Positions 40,493-48,022 of a DNA stretch of 64,000 bases are shown piece by piece. The notes below the pieces were generated by a model. It was not told where the DNA came from and ran no database searches. It saw only the letters and a list, made by a program, of their open reading frames with translations. Numbering within the stretch: the stretch's first letter is position 1; each line of letters begins with the position of its first letter. A program made the translations under genes and the position numbers. Source of the DNA: JBLHKT01 sp043101615 (GTDB lineage: Bacteria; Planctomycetota; Phycisphaerae; Phycisphaerales; UBA1924); assembly GCA_043101615.1 (NCBI GenBank), contig JBICID010000043.1, positions 5,015 through 69,014 of the forward strand. Reading direction: 5' to 3'.

Positions 40493-41713
40493 GTGACGGC
40501 GCACGACCTGGTTCTCATCCCGCTCTCGCTTATGTCCACCGCCTTCGCGGCGTTCTGGTGCATCGGCTGCTACCGGATCCGGCGTTCGCTGCGCATGATC
40601 CCGACGGCTCGGGCGGGGCTGGCCCTCGCCTCCGAGGACCGCCCCCTGGTCGTGATCGTGCCCGCGCACGACGAGGCGGGCTCGATCTCTTCCCTGATCG
40701 AGACGCTGCGGGCCCAGACGCACACCTCCTTCCGCGTCGTGCTCGCCCTGGACCGCTGCACCGACGACACAGAGGGCGTCGCCCGCAGAGCCATCGACGC
40801 CGACCCCCGCTTCGAGATCGTCACCATCGACGATTGCCCGGACGACTGGGCCGGCAAGGTCCACGCGGCCCACACCGGCTACACCGCCTCGGCCCACGCG
40901 CGCGACGCCGAGCACCTGCTCTTCACCGACGCGGACTGCACCTTCCATCCCGAGGCCCTCCGCGCCACCGCCGCCCTCCTGGAACAGCGAGACCTCGACC
41001 TGCTCAGCCTGTTCTCCACACTCACCACCGACTCGTGGTTCGAGCACCTCGTTCAGCCCGCGGCCTCCTTCGAGCTCGGACGCTGGTTCCCACTCAACCG
41101 CGCCAACGCCGACGCCGGCCTCCCCAAACGCCCCTTCGCCAACGGGCAGTTCATGCTCTTCCGGGGCGCGGCCTACCGCGAGCTCGGCGGGCACCAGCAC
41201 CCCGAGGTGCGCGCCGCCCTGCTCGAGGACATCGCCTTCGCACAGCGCTTCGGGCGAGAACGCAGGCGGACCGGCCTCATGCTCGCCGACGCCATCGTCC
41301 GCTGCCGCATGTACGACAACTGGGCACAGTTCCGCAAGGGCTGGAAGCGGATCTACACCGAGTCGGCCAACCGCAAGCCCGCGCGTCTGCGCGCCGCGGC
41401 CTGGCAGCTCCGCCTGCTCGCGATCGGTTCGCTCGCGGCGCTCGCCACGCTCGCCCTCGCGCTGACAGCCCTCCCCGCCCTCACCGAGCTGGACGTCTAC
41501 GCACTCTCCGTGTCCGGGCTGGCCCTGATCGCGTGGACAGGCTCGCTCCGGCTGATCCATCGGGCCGCCCACGCGCCGCGATGGCTCATCCCGGTCTGGC
41601 CCCTCGGGCAGTGGCTGGTCGCCGGGATCCTCACGGACGCGGCCCGGGACCTCTCGACCGGGGTGCCCACGTCCTGGGGCGGTCGTTCCTACACGCGCCA
41701 GCCGCGACGCTAG
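40493..41713 (+). CDS. Family 2 glycosyltransferase, membrane-anchored
   Basis: 406 residues. An N-terminal membrane helix precedes a GT-A domain: 'PLVVIVPAHDEAGSISSLI', 'DRCTDDTEGVARRA', DxD 'LLFTDADCTFHPEAL', the acid in 'AALLEDIAFAQRF', and 'QFRKGWKRIY' in the QxxRW place. Two or three C-terminal membrane helices follow. It resembles the HpnB and CrtQ type transferases of lipid or carotenoid modification, but the acceptor cannot be fixed from this window. It heads an operon with ExbD and TonB-like genes (41-base gap). Confidence 0.9.
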   Translation: MTAHDLVLIPLSLMSTAFAAFWCIGCYRIRRSLRMIPTARAGLALASEDRPLVVIVPAHDEAGSISSLIETLRAQTHTSFRVVLALDRCTDDTEGVARRAIDADPRFEIVTIDDCPDDWAGKVHAAHTGYTASAHARDAEHLLFTDADCTFHPEALRATAALLEQRDLDLLSLFSTLTTDSWFEHLVQPAASFELGRWFPLNRANADAGLPKRPFANGQFMLFRGAAYRELGGHQHPEVRAALLEDIAFAQRFGRERRRTGLMLADAIVRCRMYDNWAQFRKGWKRIYTESANRKPARLRAAAWQLRLLAIGSLAALATLALALTALPALTELDVYALSVSGLALIAWTGSLRLIHRAAHAPRWLIPVWPLGQWLVAGILTDAARDLSTGVPTSWGGRSYTRQPRR

Positions 41714-41742
41714 CCCGCACGAACCCGCCCCACGCCCGCCCG

Positions 41743-41748
41743 TACAAT
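41743..41748 (+). promoter_or_regulatory. -10 TACAAT, 6 nt before exbD
   Basis: TACAAT (5 of 6 consensus matches) ends 6 nt before the GTG of exbD, giving this gene its own start point in addition to read-through. Confidence 0.5.
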
Positions 41749-41754
41749 CTCGCT

Positions 41755-42213
41755 GTGCCACGCGTGCGACGCACAACCACGCCCGACGTCCGGCTCGATC
41801 TGGCCCCGCTGATCGACGTGGTGTTCCTGCTCCTCACGTTCTTCCTCTTCGCGATGCTGCTCATGGTGCGGGCCGACGCCCTGGACCTGCGCCTGCCCGG
41901 CGTCGCCCAGGGCACGCCCGCCACGCCCTCCGACCCCCTCCGACTCACGCTGTCCGCCGACGGCTCGCTCCTGCTCAACGCCGAACCGGTCGAGCGGGCC
42001 GACCTGGCCGACGCCATCGCCGCGCAGCGCGAACGCTCTGGCAACCCCGAGCAGCCCGTCCTGCTCGCCGTGGACGAACGCTGCGAGTCCGGGCGACTCA
42101 TCGGCGTCATCGACACGCTCACCGGGGCCGGCATCACCGAGTTCTCGGTGCTCGGCACGCCAGTGCCCGCGGGAGCGGGCCGAGCAGGAGGCCAGCCGGG
42201 GGGCGGGTCGTGA
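41755..42213 (+). CDS. exbD: ExbD/TolR family biopolymer transport protein
   Basis: 152 residues. The short cytoplasmic 'RRTTTPDVRLDLAPLIDVVF' leads into a single membrane helix carrying the essential proton-path Asp (about residue 21), then a periplasmic domain 'LRLTLSADGSLLLNAEPV' and 'LLAVDERCESGRLIGVIDTL'. ExbD works with ExbB/TolQ to energise TonB or TolA, but no exbB is present in this window. The stop overlaps the start of the TonB-like gene (GTGA). Confidence 0.9.
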   Translation: MPRVRRTTTPDVRLDLAPLIDVVFLLLTFFLFAMLLMVRADALDLRLPGVAQGTPATPSDPLRLTLSADGSLLLNAEPVERADLADAIAAQRERSGNPEQPVLLAVDERCESGRLIGVIDTLTGAGITEFSVLGTPVPAGAGRAGGQPGGGS

Positions 42214-43226
42214 TCGCGTCCGATGCCATGCGTGTGTCGAGACCCTGGCTCGTCGCGGGCGGGCTCTGCTCGCTGCTGGCCCACGCCTCGCTCGGGGTTC
42301 TGGTCGCGGCAGTCCCGGAGACCACGCTCGCAGAGCGAGCCGCAGACGGGGCCGACCCCGACCGCCCGGAGCCGCCCCGCCCGCGACTGGGCATCGAGCG
42401 CTCCAGCGTCGCCACGCTCAACTGGCTCGGCTTCGAGGACCCCACCGAGCACGCGACCCCCAACCCGTTCGAGCTCGACCAGGCAGCCCTGACCCGCAAC
42501 CCCTCGCCCGAGGCCCCGATCGAGGAGACGCCCTCCCCGGGGGCCAGCAGCGCGTCGGCGCCCTCCCAGCCCGTCCAGACCCCGCCCCTGCCCGAGGCCC
42601 TGGCCCGGGCCAACCCGGACGCGCCAGAGGCCGCGCCGGGAGAGGCCCCCGTGCTGCTCCCCCCGCCCAGCACCGCCGACACCGCGACCGACGAGATCGA
42701 TCCCGCCCAGCTCGAGACCAGCCGCAGCCTCACGCCGGAACCCGCCGAACGGACGCCCTCCAGCGAGCCCACGCCAGCCGAGACCCCCTCCACCGACCCG
42801 CCCGCCGCGACCACACCCCCGGCCCCGGGCGAACTGGACGACCGCGACGCCGACCCCGTCTCACGCGAGGTCTCGCTGACCTTCGACCGCATGGGCCGGC
42901 CCGCGGCGGGCGAGGGCATCGAGATCCAGACCGTGCGCCTCGACTCGCGCGAGAAGGCCGCACGCTTCCTGGTGCTCTCGCTCAAAGACCCGGTCTTCGA
43001 GATCGAGTTCAGGAAGCAGGAGGAGGGGCCCGCCACCGTCGCGCGGGCCGACTTCCTCTCGGTCAAGCAGCCGAGCGGCGAGTACCAGACCAGAAGCACC
43101 GGCAACGCCGATATCGACCGGATCCTCCGCCTGAACGTCTACCGCTGGACCGCGACGGGCGAGGCCTTCGAGCCGCTTGAGGTCGGCGACTCGGTCACCA
43201 TCAAGCTCAGCCTGCAACTCCGATGA
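42210..43226 (+). CDS. TonB-like periplasmic protein
   Basis: 338 residues from a GTG. A single N-terminal membrane helix ('GGLCSLLAHASLGVLVAAV') is followed by about 180 Pro/Ala/Glu/Ser-rich residues typical of the TonB periplasm-spanning arm. The C-terminal 110 residues end in 'LEVGDSVTIKLSLQL', echoing the TonB C-terminal beta strands, and include 'NADIDRILRLNVYRW'. The pairing with ExbD supports a role as an energy transducer, but the C-terminal match is loose. Overlaps both neighbours by 4 bases. Confidence 0.8.
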   Translation: MIASDAMRVSRPWLVAGGLCSLLAHASLGVLVAAVPETTLAERAADGADPDRPEPPRPRLGIERSSVATLNWLGFEDPTEHATPNPFELDQAALTRNPSPEAPIEETPSPGASSASAPSQPVQTPPLPEALARANPDAPEAAPGEAPVLLPPPSTADTATDEIDPAQLETSRSLTPEPAERTPSSEPTPAETPSTDPPAATTPPAPGELDDRDADPVSREVSLTFDRMGRPAAGEGIEIQTVRLDSREKAARFLVLSLKDPVFEIEFRKQEEGPATVARADFLSVKQPSGEYQTRSTGNADIDRILRLNVYRWTATGEAFEPLEVGDSVTIKLSLQLR

Positions 43227-43753
43227 TCTCCGCCGCCCTCATCGCCTGCCTCCTCGCCCAGCCGGCCCCCCCCGGATGGACGCCCATCGACCCCGCCACC
43301 GCCGACGCCGACCCGCTCGCGGCCTCGTCGCGCCTGCTCCCGGCTGACCTGCGCACACCCACCGACTTCGACCGCGTCTACCGCCTCCCGACCGTGACCG
43401 GGCCGGAGCTGTTCGCCAGGATCGACCGAGGCCTCACAGCCGTCTTCCAGCGGTCGGACTATCGCCCGTCCGGTGCGTCCGTCCCCGCCGGGACGACCTG
43501 GTACATCGGACCGCTGCCCGAGGGGCTGCTCGCACCGCGCATCGGGGCGGGCCATTCCGACCTCGCGGCCCGATCGCGCGAACGCGCCGTCGAGCACCTG
43601 CGCGTCGCCGACCGCCCCAAGCCCGACCGGGCCCTCCCGGGCGAGCCCGCGACCGTTGCCACGTCGAGCCACCCGGCGATGCCGTGGGAGGGCGAGCTGC
43701 ACCGGCGTGCCCGCGTGCGCGAGCTGCTGCACCAAGCCGCGCGTACACGCTGA
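43223..43753 (+). CDS. Hypothetical exported small protein
   Basis: 176 residues. A short hydrophobic N-terminus ('MISAALIACLLAQPAPPGW') looks like a cleavable signal with possible lipobox-like Cys9. The mature part contains 'RVYRLPTVTGPELFARIDRGL' in two parts and 'GTTWYIGPLPEGLL'; I recognise no domain. It overlaps the TonB-like gene by 4 bases (ATGA), so it is last in the glycosyltransferase-exbD-tonB-like operon and may belong to the same envelope complex. Confidence 0.75.
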   Translation: MISAALIACLLAQPAPPGWTPIDPATADADPLAASSRLLPADLRTPTDFDRVYRLPTVTGPELFARIDRGLTAVFQRSDYRPSGASVPAGTTWYIGPLPEGLLAPRIGAGHSDLAARSRERAVEHLRVADRPKPDRALPGEPATVATSSHPAMPWEGELHRRARVRELLHQAARTR

Positions 43754-43765
43754 CCGCCACACCCC

Positions 43766-43791
43766 CGGCGGTTGCCGGAAAGCCACCGCCG
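43766..43791. terminator. Hairpin between convergent genes
   Basis: CGGCGGT (43766-43772) pairs perfectly with ACCGCCG (43785-43791) around a 12-nt loop, 12 bases after the small exported-protein gene and before the end of floA. Possible bidirectional terminator without a T-run. Confidence 0.45.
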
Positions 43792-43835
43792 AAGGAGCCC
43801 GGACAAAGGATGGGAAACAGTGAGGGGTGGGGGGG

Positions 43836-44849
43836 TCAGATCTCGCTGGTGCCCTGCTCGTCGTTCTTGGGCCCGGCGATGGAGTCGCGCATGGACGTGT
43901 CCGCGTTGATGTTCTTCATGCGGTAGTAGTCCATGATGCCCAGGTTCCCCGAGCGGAACGCCTCGGCCATCGCCTTGGGCACCTCCGCCTCGGCCAGCAC
44001 CACCAGCGCCCGGTTCTTCTGCGCCTCGGCCTGGTGCTCCTGCTCGAGGGCGACCGCCATCGCGCGGCGCTGCTCGGCCTCGGCCTGGAAGCGACGCTTG
44101 TCCGCCTCGGCCTGGTCCGCCTGCAGCTTGGCGCCGATGTTGTCCCCCACGTCAACGTCCGCGATGTCGATCGACAGGATCTCGAACGCCGTGCCCGCGT
44201 CCAGCCCGCGGTCGATCACCGCCTTGGAGATGTTGTCCGGGTTCTCGAGCACCTTCTTGTGGCTCTCCGCCGAGCCGATGCTCGACACGATGCCCTCGCC
44301 CACACGCGCGATCACCGTCTCCTCGGTCGCGCCGCCCACCAGCCGGGCCAGGTTGGTCCGCACCGTCACACGCGCCCGGGCCTTGAGCTGGATGCCGTCC
44401 TTCGCGACCGCGTCGATCGTCGGACGCCCCAGGTTCGGGTTCGGGCAGTCGATCACCTTCGGGTTCACGCTCGTGTTCACCGCGTCGAGGATGTCGCGCC
44501 CCGCCAGGTCGATCGCGCACGCCGTGTTCCAGTCCAGCTCGATCTTGGCCTTGTCGGCCGCGATCAGGGCGTTCACCACGTTGATCACACGCCCGCCCGC
44601 CAGGAAGTGCGTCTCCAGCTCGTTGGTCGAGATGTCCAGGCCCGCCTTCACCGCCCGGATGCGGCTCAGCACCACCGTGCGGATGTCCACCTTCCGGAAC
44701 CGCATCGCCACGATGTCGAACAGGCCGACCCGCGCGTTGGAGAGCAGCGCCTGGAACCAGAGGCTGATGAACTGGCCGACGACAAGGAAGATCCCCAGCA
44801 CGATGATCGCGCCGACAACCGCAATACCGATCCAGACTCCAGGGGGCAT
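43836..44849 (-). CDS. floA: Flotillin-like protein FloA
   Basis: 337 residues. An N-terminal hairpin membrane segment ('GIAVVGAIIVLGIFLVVGQF') is followed by an SPFH/band-7-like domain and a coiled coil of EA repeats ('RRFQAEAEQRRAMAVALEQE'). 'VINVVNALIAADKAKIELDW' and 'IDCPNPNLGRPTIDAVAKDG' match FloA/YqfA. FloA scaffolds functional membrane microdomains. The ATG has AAGGAG 7 nt upstream. It is last in the nfeD-nfeD-floA unit, an arrangement known from Bacillus. Confidence 0.95.
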   Translation of the reverse strand: MPPGVWIGIAVVGAIIVLGIFLVVGQFISLWFQALLSNARVGLFDIVAMRFRKVDIRTVVLSRIRAVKAGLDISTNELETHFLAGGRVINVVNALIAADKAKIELDWNTACAIDLAGRDILDAVNTSVNPKVIDCPNPNLGRPTIDAVAKDGIQLKARARVTVRTNLARLVGGATEETVIARVGEGIVSSIGSAESHKKVLENPDNISKAVIDRGLDAGTAFEILSIDIADVDVGDNIGAKLQADQAEADKRRFQAEAEQRRAMAVALEQEHQAEAQKNRALVVLAEAEVPKAMAEAFRSGNLGIMDYYRMKNINADTSMRDSIAGPKNDEQGTSEI

Positions 44850-44930
44850 GCCCGCTCCTTCCGCCGGGGCTCCGCCCGGTCACTCAGGCCTGAGTCTACA
44901 CCCCCACAGGCGCCCCCGCAGTCGCCGGGC

Positions 44931-45428
44931 TCACACCGCCCGCACCCGGATCGATCGCCGGCTCGCAGACACCACCCGGATCGGCGTCCCCGTCTCCAGG
45001 ATGCCCCCCTCCGCGTGCACCTCGTAACGCTCGCCCTCGATCAGCGCCTCGCCCACCGGGCGACACGCCGTCAGCGTCCTGCCCTCCGCCCCCACCAGCG
45101 ACGCGATCGCCTCGGCCTCGTCGCGCTCCCGCTGCAGACGGGCGGCACGCTCCTCCTCAGTCTCCGCCCCGATCAGGCGTTGCCCGAACGGCGTCTCCGG
45201 AAGCAGGTTCATCGCCCCGAAGAACGCCACCGGCCCGAGCACGATCACGCTCACCAGCCCGGTCACCCCCCACGCCACGCTGTGGTTGAACAGGATCACC
45301 ACACCCGCCACCGCGCTGATCGCGGACAGCACCGCGATCAGGCCCCCCGACGGCACGAACGCCTCGGCCACCAGCAGCAGCAGCGAGGCGCCCAGCAGCG
45401 CGATCCCGATGTACAGCATCGATTCCAT
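44931..45428 (-). CDS. Short NfeD-type membrane protein
   Basis: 165 residues. Three to four hydrophobic helices ('YIGIALLGASLLLLVAEAF', 'GLIAVLSAISAVAGVVILF', 'GLVSVIVLGPVAFFGAM') precede a C-terminal OB fold ('GAEGRTLTACRPVGEALIEG', 'TPIRVVSASRRSIRVR'). NfeD OB domains bind flotillin-type partners, consistent with the adjacent floA. It lies 7 bases after the long NfeD protease. Met29 at 45419 is an alternative start. Confidence 0.9.
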   Translation of the reverse strand: MESMLYIGIALLGASLLLLVAEAFVPSGGLIAVLSAISAVAGVVILFNHSVAWGVTGLVSVIVLGPVAFFGAMNLLPETPFGQRLIGAETEEERAARLQRERDEAEAIASLVGAEGRTLTACRPVGEALIEGERYEVHAEGGILETGTPIRVVSASRRSIRVRAV

Positions 45429-45435
45429 GCGGCGC

Positions 45436-47355
45436 CTACGCCTCCCCGCCCGGCGAGCGCTCCACCACCACGCGCATCCCCTCGACACGCACCACCCGCA
45501 CACGCTCGCCCTTGCTGATGTATCCCAGGTCGCTCACCACGTCCACCAGCTCGTCGTTGATCAGCGCGTTCCCGCTCGGACGCAGCGCCGTGCTCGCCAC
45601 GCCCTCGTCACCGACCGCGAACCGGTCGTGCTCCGGCTCGCGCAGCGCGCCCAGCATCGCGTCACGCTCGCTCGACTCCCGCTGCTCGCCCGAGACGCTC
45701 GTCAGCACCAGTCGGTTCAGGATCGGGAAGGTCTCGAAGCGCTTGGCCGTGAAGTACAGCCCGATGAACGCCGTCACCCCCGCCAGCAGCACCGTGATCA
45801 GCCCCGTCACCATCCCCTCGGTCGCCGACGGGTCGCCCGGGAACGTCGGCCCCTTGGGCACGAACGTCCCCACCAGCCCCGCGAACAGCGACAGCACCCC
45901 CAGCACCCCGAACAGCCCGAACCCCGGCAGCACGAAGATCTCCGCCGCCAGGCAGCACAGCCCGCCCACGATCGCCGCGACCTCCCACCAGCCCGCCATC
46001 CCCACGATCATCGGCGGGGCCATCAGCCCGATCACGGCCCCCACCCACGCCACCGTCGGGAAGACCAGCCCCGGGCTCAGGAGATCGATCGCGAACCCGA
46101 GCAGCAGCACCGCGATCAGCACGAACTTCACCGGCATGCTCGACAGGAACCGGGCGAAATGCTCGAACCCGCTCATCTCGCTCCGCACCAGCTCCGCACC
46201 GCCGAAGAACGCGCTGAGCTCCTCCTCGCTCGTCACCGTCTCGCTCGCCAGACCGTACCGCACCGCGTCCTCGGTCCGCAGGATCACCGCCGCCGTCCCG
46301 TCGGTCAGGTACCCCGCCAGCCGGTACTCCGAACGCTCGTCGTCGCTCATCGCCACGAAGTTGGGGCGGCGGCTGGGCACCTCGATACGCAAGTCCGTCC
46401 GCTCGGCGCTGTTGATCTCGCGCTCCACGTCACGCAGCATCTCGCTGGCCGGGATGTACTCGTACCGCTCGCCCTCGGCCTGCGACGGATCGTCCGCCGC
46501 CCCCCCGTCCTCCACCGGCGAGGGCCCGCCCACCGACTCCCCAGGTCGGACCACCGGCCCCTCGTCGGTCGCCTCGTAGCGACCGCCGGTCACACCGGAG
46601 AGCTCCGGCGTCCCGCGCGGCGGCTCGGTCCCGAAGATCAGCCGGTATTCCCGCTCCCCGATCGCGGTGTACTCGCCGGTCTGTCCCCGCTCGACCAGCC
46701 ACAGCTCCACCCCGTCGATCACCATCGCCTGCACCAGCGACTCGTCGTACCCGTTGCGCCGGGCCGAATCGACCACCTCGCGCACGATTACCGACAGGAT
46801 CTTGGTCCGCTCGGTCGCGGTGGGGGCCCGCAGGCCGCCCCGCCCCTGCTGCTGGTTGAACTCCGGGATCACCTGGAACGCGTCCCCGATCGCCCCAGGA
46901 TCACCCATCACGATCCGCGCGCACGCCAGCGCCACCACCGCGCCGCCCGAATACGCGTCCGGGCGCACCCACGCGACGGAGTTGGAGATGCTGGAACCCT
47001 TGATCGAGTTGGCGATCTCCAGCGTCGCCCCCACCTCGCCCCCGGGCGTGTCCAGCTCGATCACAAAGGCGTCGGCCCCGGCCTCCTCGGCCTCCTTGAT
47101 CCGGCGGTCGATGCTCACCGCGGTCCAGCGGTCGATCTCGCCCTCCAGCGGGATCACCACCGCACGCTTGGCAGGGCGGGTCACCAGCGACGGCCCGCCC
47201 GCCTGGTCCCGCGCCGTGCCGGACTGGCCCGCCGGGGGGGGGGCCGGGGAGGGAGGCGGGGTCCAGCCGCCCGAGGCAAGCACCGCCGCGCACAGCAGCA
47301 GCACCCACCGACGCACGCCAAGGCCGTCACGAATGGTTCTCAGGACTCCGTTCAC
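45436..47355 (-). CDS. NfeD family membrane serine protease (ClpP-class)
   Basis: 639 residues. Signal peptide and Pro-rich linker, then a ClpP-class protease domain: 'AVVIPLEGEIDRWTAVSIDR', 'VIELDTPGGEVGATLEI', and the nucleophile Ser in 'AYSGGAVVALACARIVMG', with a Lys downstream expected to act as base. A long variable insert (about 240-320) separates it from four to five membrane helices and the C-terminal NfeD OB domain ('GNALINDELVDVVSDLGY'). Works with FloA in membrane protein quality control by family analogy. GTG start with TATACT exactly 6 nt upstream. Confidence 0.93.
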   Translation of the reverse strand: MNGVLRTIRDGLGVRRWVLLLCAAVLASGGWTPPPSPAPPPAGQSGTARDQAGGPSLVTRPAKRAVVIPLEGEIDRWTAVSIDRRIKEAEEAGADAFVIELDTPGGEVGATLEIANSIKGSSISNSVAWVRPDAYSGGAVVALACARIVMGDPGAIGDAFQVIPEFNQQQGRGGLRAPTATERTKILSVIVREVVDSARRNGYDESLVQAMVIDGVELWLVERGQTGEYTAIGEREYRLIFGTEPPRGTPELSGVTGGRYEATDEGPVVRPGESVGGPSPVEDGGAADDPSQAEGERYEYIPASEMLRDVEREINSAERTDLRIEVPSRRPNFVAMSDDERSEYRLAGYLTDGTAAVILRTEDAVRYGLASETVTSEEELSAFFGGAELVRSEMSGFEHFARFLSSMPVKFVLIAVLLLGFAIDLLSPGLVFPTVAWVGAVIGLMAPPMIVGMAGWWEVAAIVGGLCCLAAEIFVLPGFGLFGVLGVLSLFAGLVGTFVPKGPTFPGDPSATEGMVTGLITVLLAGVTAFIGLYFTAKRFETFPILNRLVLTSVSGEQRESSERDAMLGALREPEHDRFAVGDEGVASTALRPSGNALINDELVDVVSDLGYISKGERVRVVRVEGMRVVVERSPGGEA

Positions 47356-47361
47356 CGCAGG

Positions 47362-47367
47362 AGTATA
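47362..47367 (-). promoter_or_regulatory. -10 TATACT, 6 nt before the nfeD-floA unit
   Basis: TATACT on the minus strand ends 6 nt before the GTG. It is the best match to the TAnnnT leaderless pattern together with the HNH gene. Confidence 0.6.
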
Positions 47368-47382
47368 GAAACCGCCCGGACC

Positions 47383-47943
47383 TCAGGTTCCGGGCTCTTC
47401 CTGCTCCACGGTCCAGCGCAGCTCGTCCCCCCGGCAGTCGATGTGCAGGCTGAAGAAGCCCGGACGCCCGCCCTCGCTCACAGCCTCGTGCTTCCTGATC
47501 ATGGGCCAGATGATCTCCCGGTCGGTCTGCGGCAGCGGGAGCGTCTCGATCTCCTCGGGCGGGTGCCAGCGAAGCTCACCCTCGTCCATCGGCCCCGTCT
47601 CAACGTCCACCGCCCCCAGCACCCGGTAGTAGAACAGCAGCCAGTGCCCGGCGCCCTCGAACGCCGTCTCCGCGATCAGCCCGCCCAGGTGGATCCGCCC
47701 GATGGGCACGTGGATGCCCGCCTCCTCGCGGATCTCGCGTTGTGCACACTGCACCGGGCTTTCCCCCAGCGCCATCTCAAGCTTTCCACCGATCGGGCTG
47801 CACAGACCCTGATTGGGGGCTTTCCGCCGATGCAGCAGCAGCACGCGACCCTGAGAGTCGCGCAAGTCGCACAAGCAGGCCAACTTGTACGGCAACGGAT
47901 CGCCCGCTTCCAGGCCCGGCAGGATGTTCGCGGCGTCGCTCAT
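47383..47943 (-). CDS. Nudix hydrolase
   Basis: 186 residues. The Nudix box reads 'GGKLEMALGESPVQCAQREI' followed by REEAGI; compared with the consensus it has two extra residues between GGKLE and GES, while REIREEAG is exact. 'RVLLLHRRKAPNQGLCSPIG' precedes it. Substrate is unknown; the fold is like MutT/YjhB enzymes that hydrolyse nucleoside diphosphate derivatives. It lies 27 bases before the nfeD gene on the same strand. Divergent from murC. Confidence 0.92.
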   Translation of the reverse strand: MSDAANILPGLEAGDPLPYKLACLCDLRDSQGRVLLLHRRKAPNQGLCSPIGGKLEMALGESPVQCAQREIREEAGIHVPIGRIHLGGLIAETAFEGAGHWLLFYYRVLGAVDVETGPMDEGELRWHPPEEIETLPLPQTDREIIWPMIRKHEAVSEGGRPGFFSLHIDCRGDELRWTVEQEEPGT

Positions 47944-47951
47944 GGGCCACA

Positions 47952-47957
47952 ACCCTA
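47952..47957 (-). promoter_or_regulatory. -10-like TAGGGT before the Nudix gene
   Basis: TAGGGT on the minus strand ends 8 nt before the ATG at 47943, with no Shine-Dalgarno. Confidence 0.35.
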
Positions 47958-48010
47958 GCCCCCCCGCCACATCACCGCCCGAGTTCACGAACGACTCACC
48001 ACGAGGCCGA

Positions 48011-48016
48011 TACGCT
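48011..48016 (+). promoter_or_regulatory. -10-like TACGCT, 6 nt before murC
   Basis: TACGCT ends exactly 6 nt before the murC ATG, supporting a leaderless start for the mur-ddl operon. Confidence 0.5.
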
Positions 48017-48022
48017 CTGGTC

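Noticed and set aside
43836..47943. A new antiviral system in the nfeD-nfeD-floA region
   Set aside because: The genes match the known NfeD/flotillin membrane-microdomain arrangement; there is no nuclease, reverse transcriptase or sensor gene.
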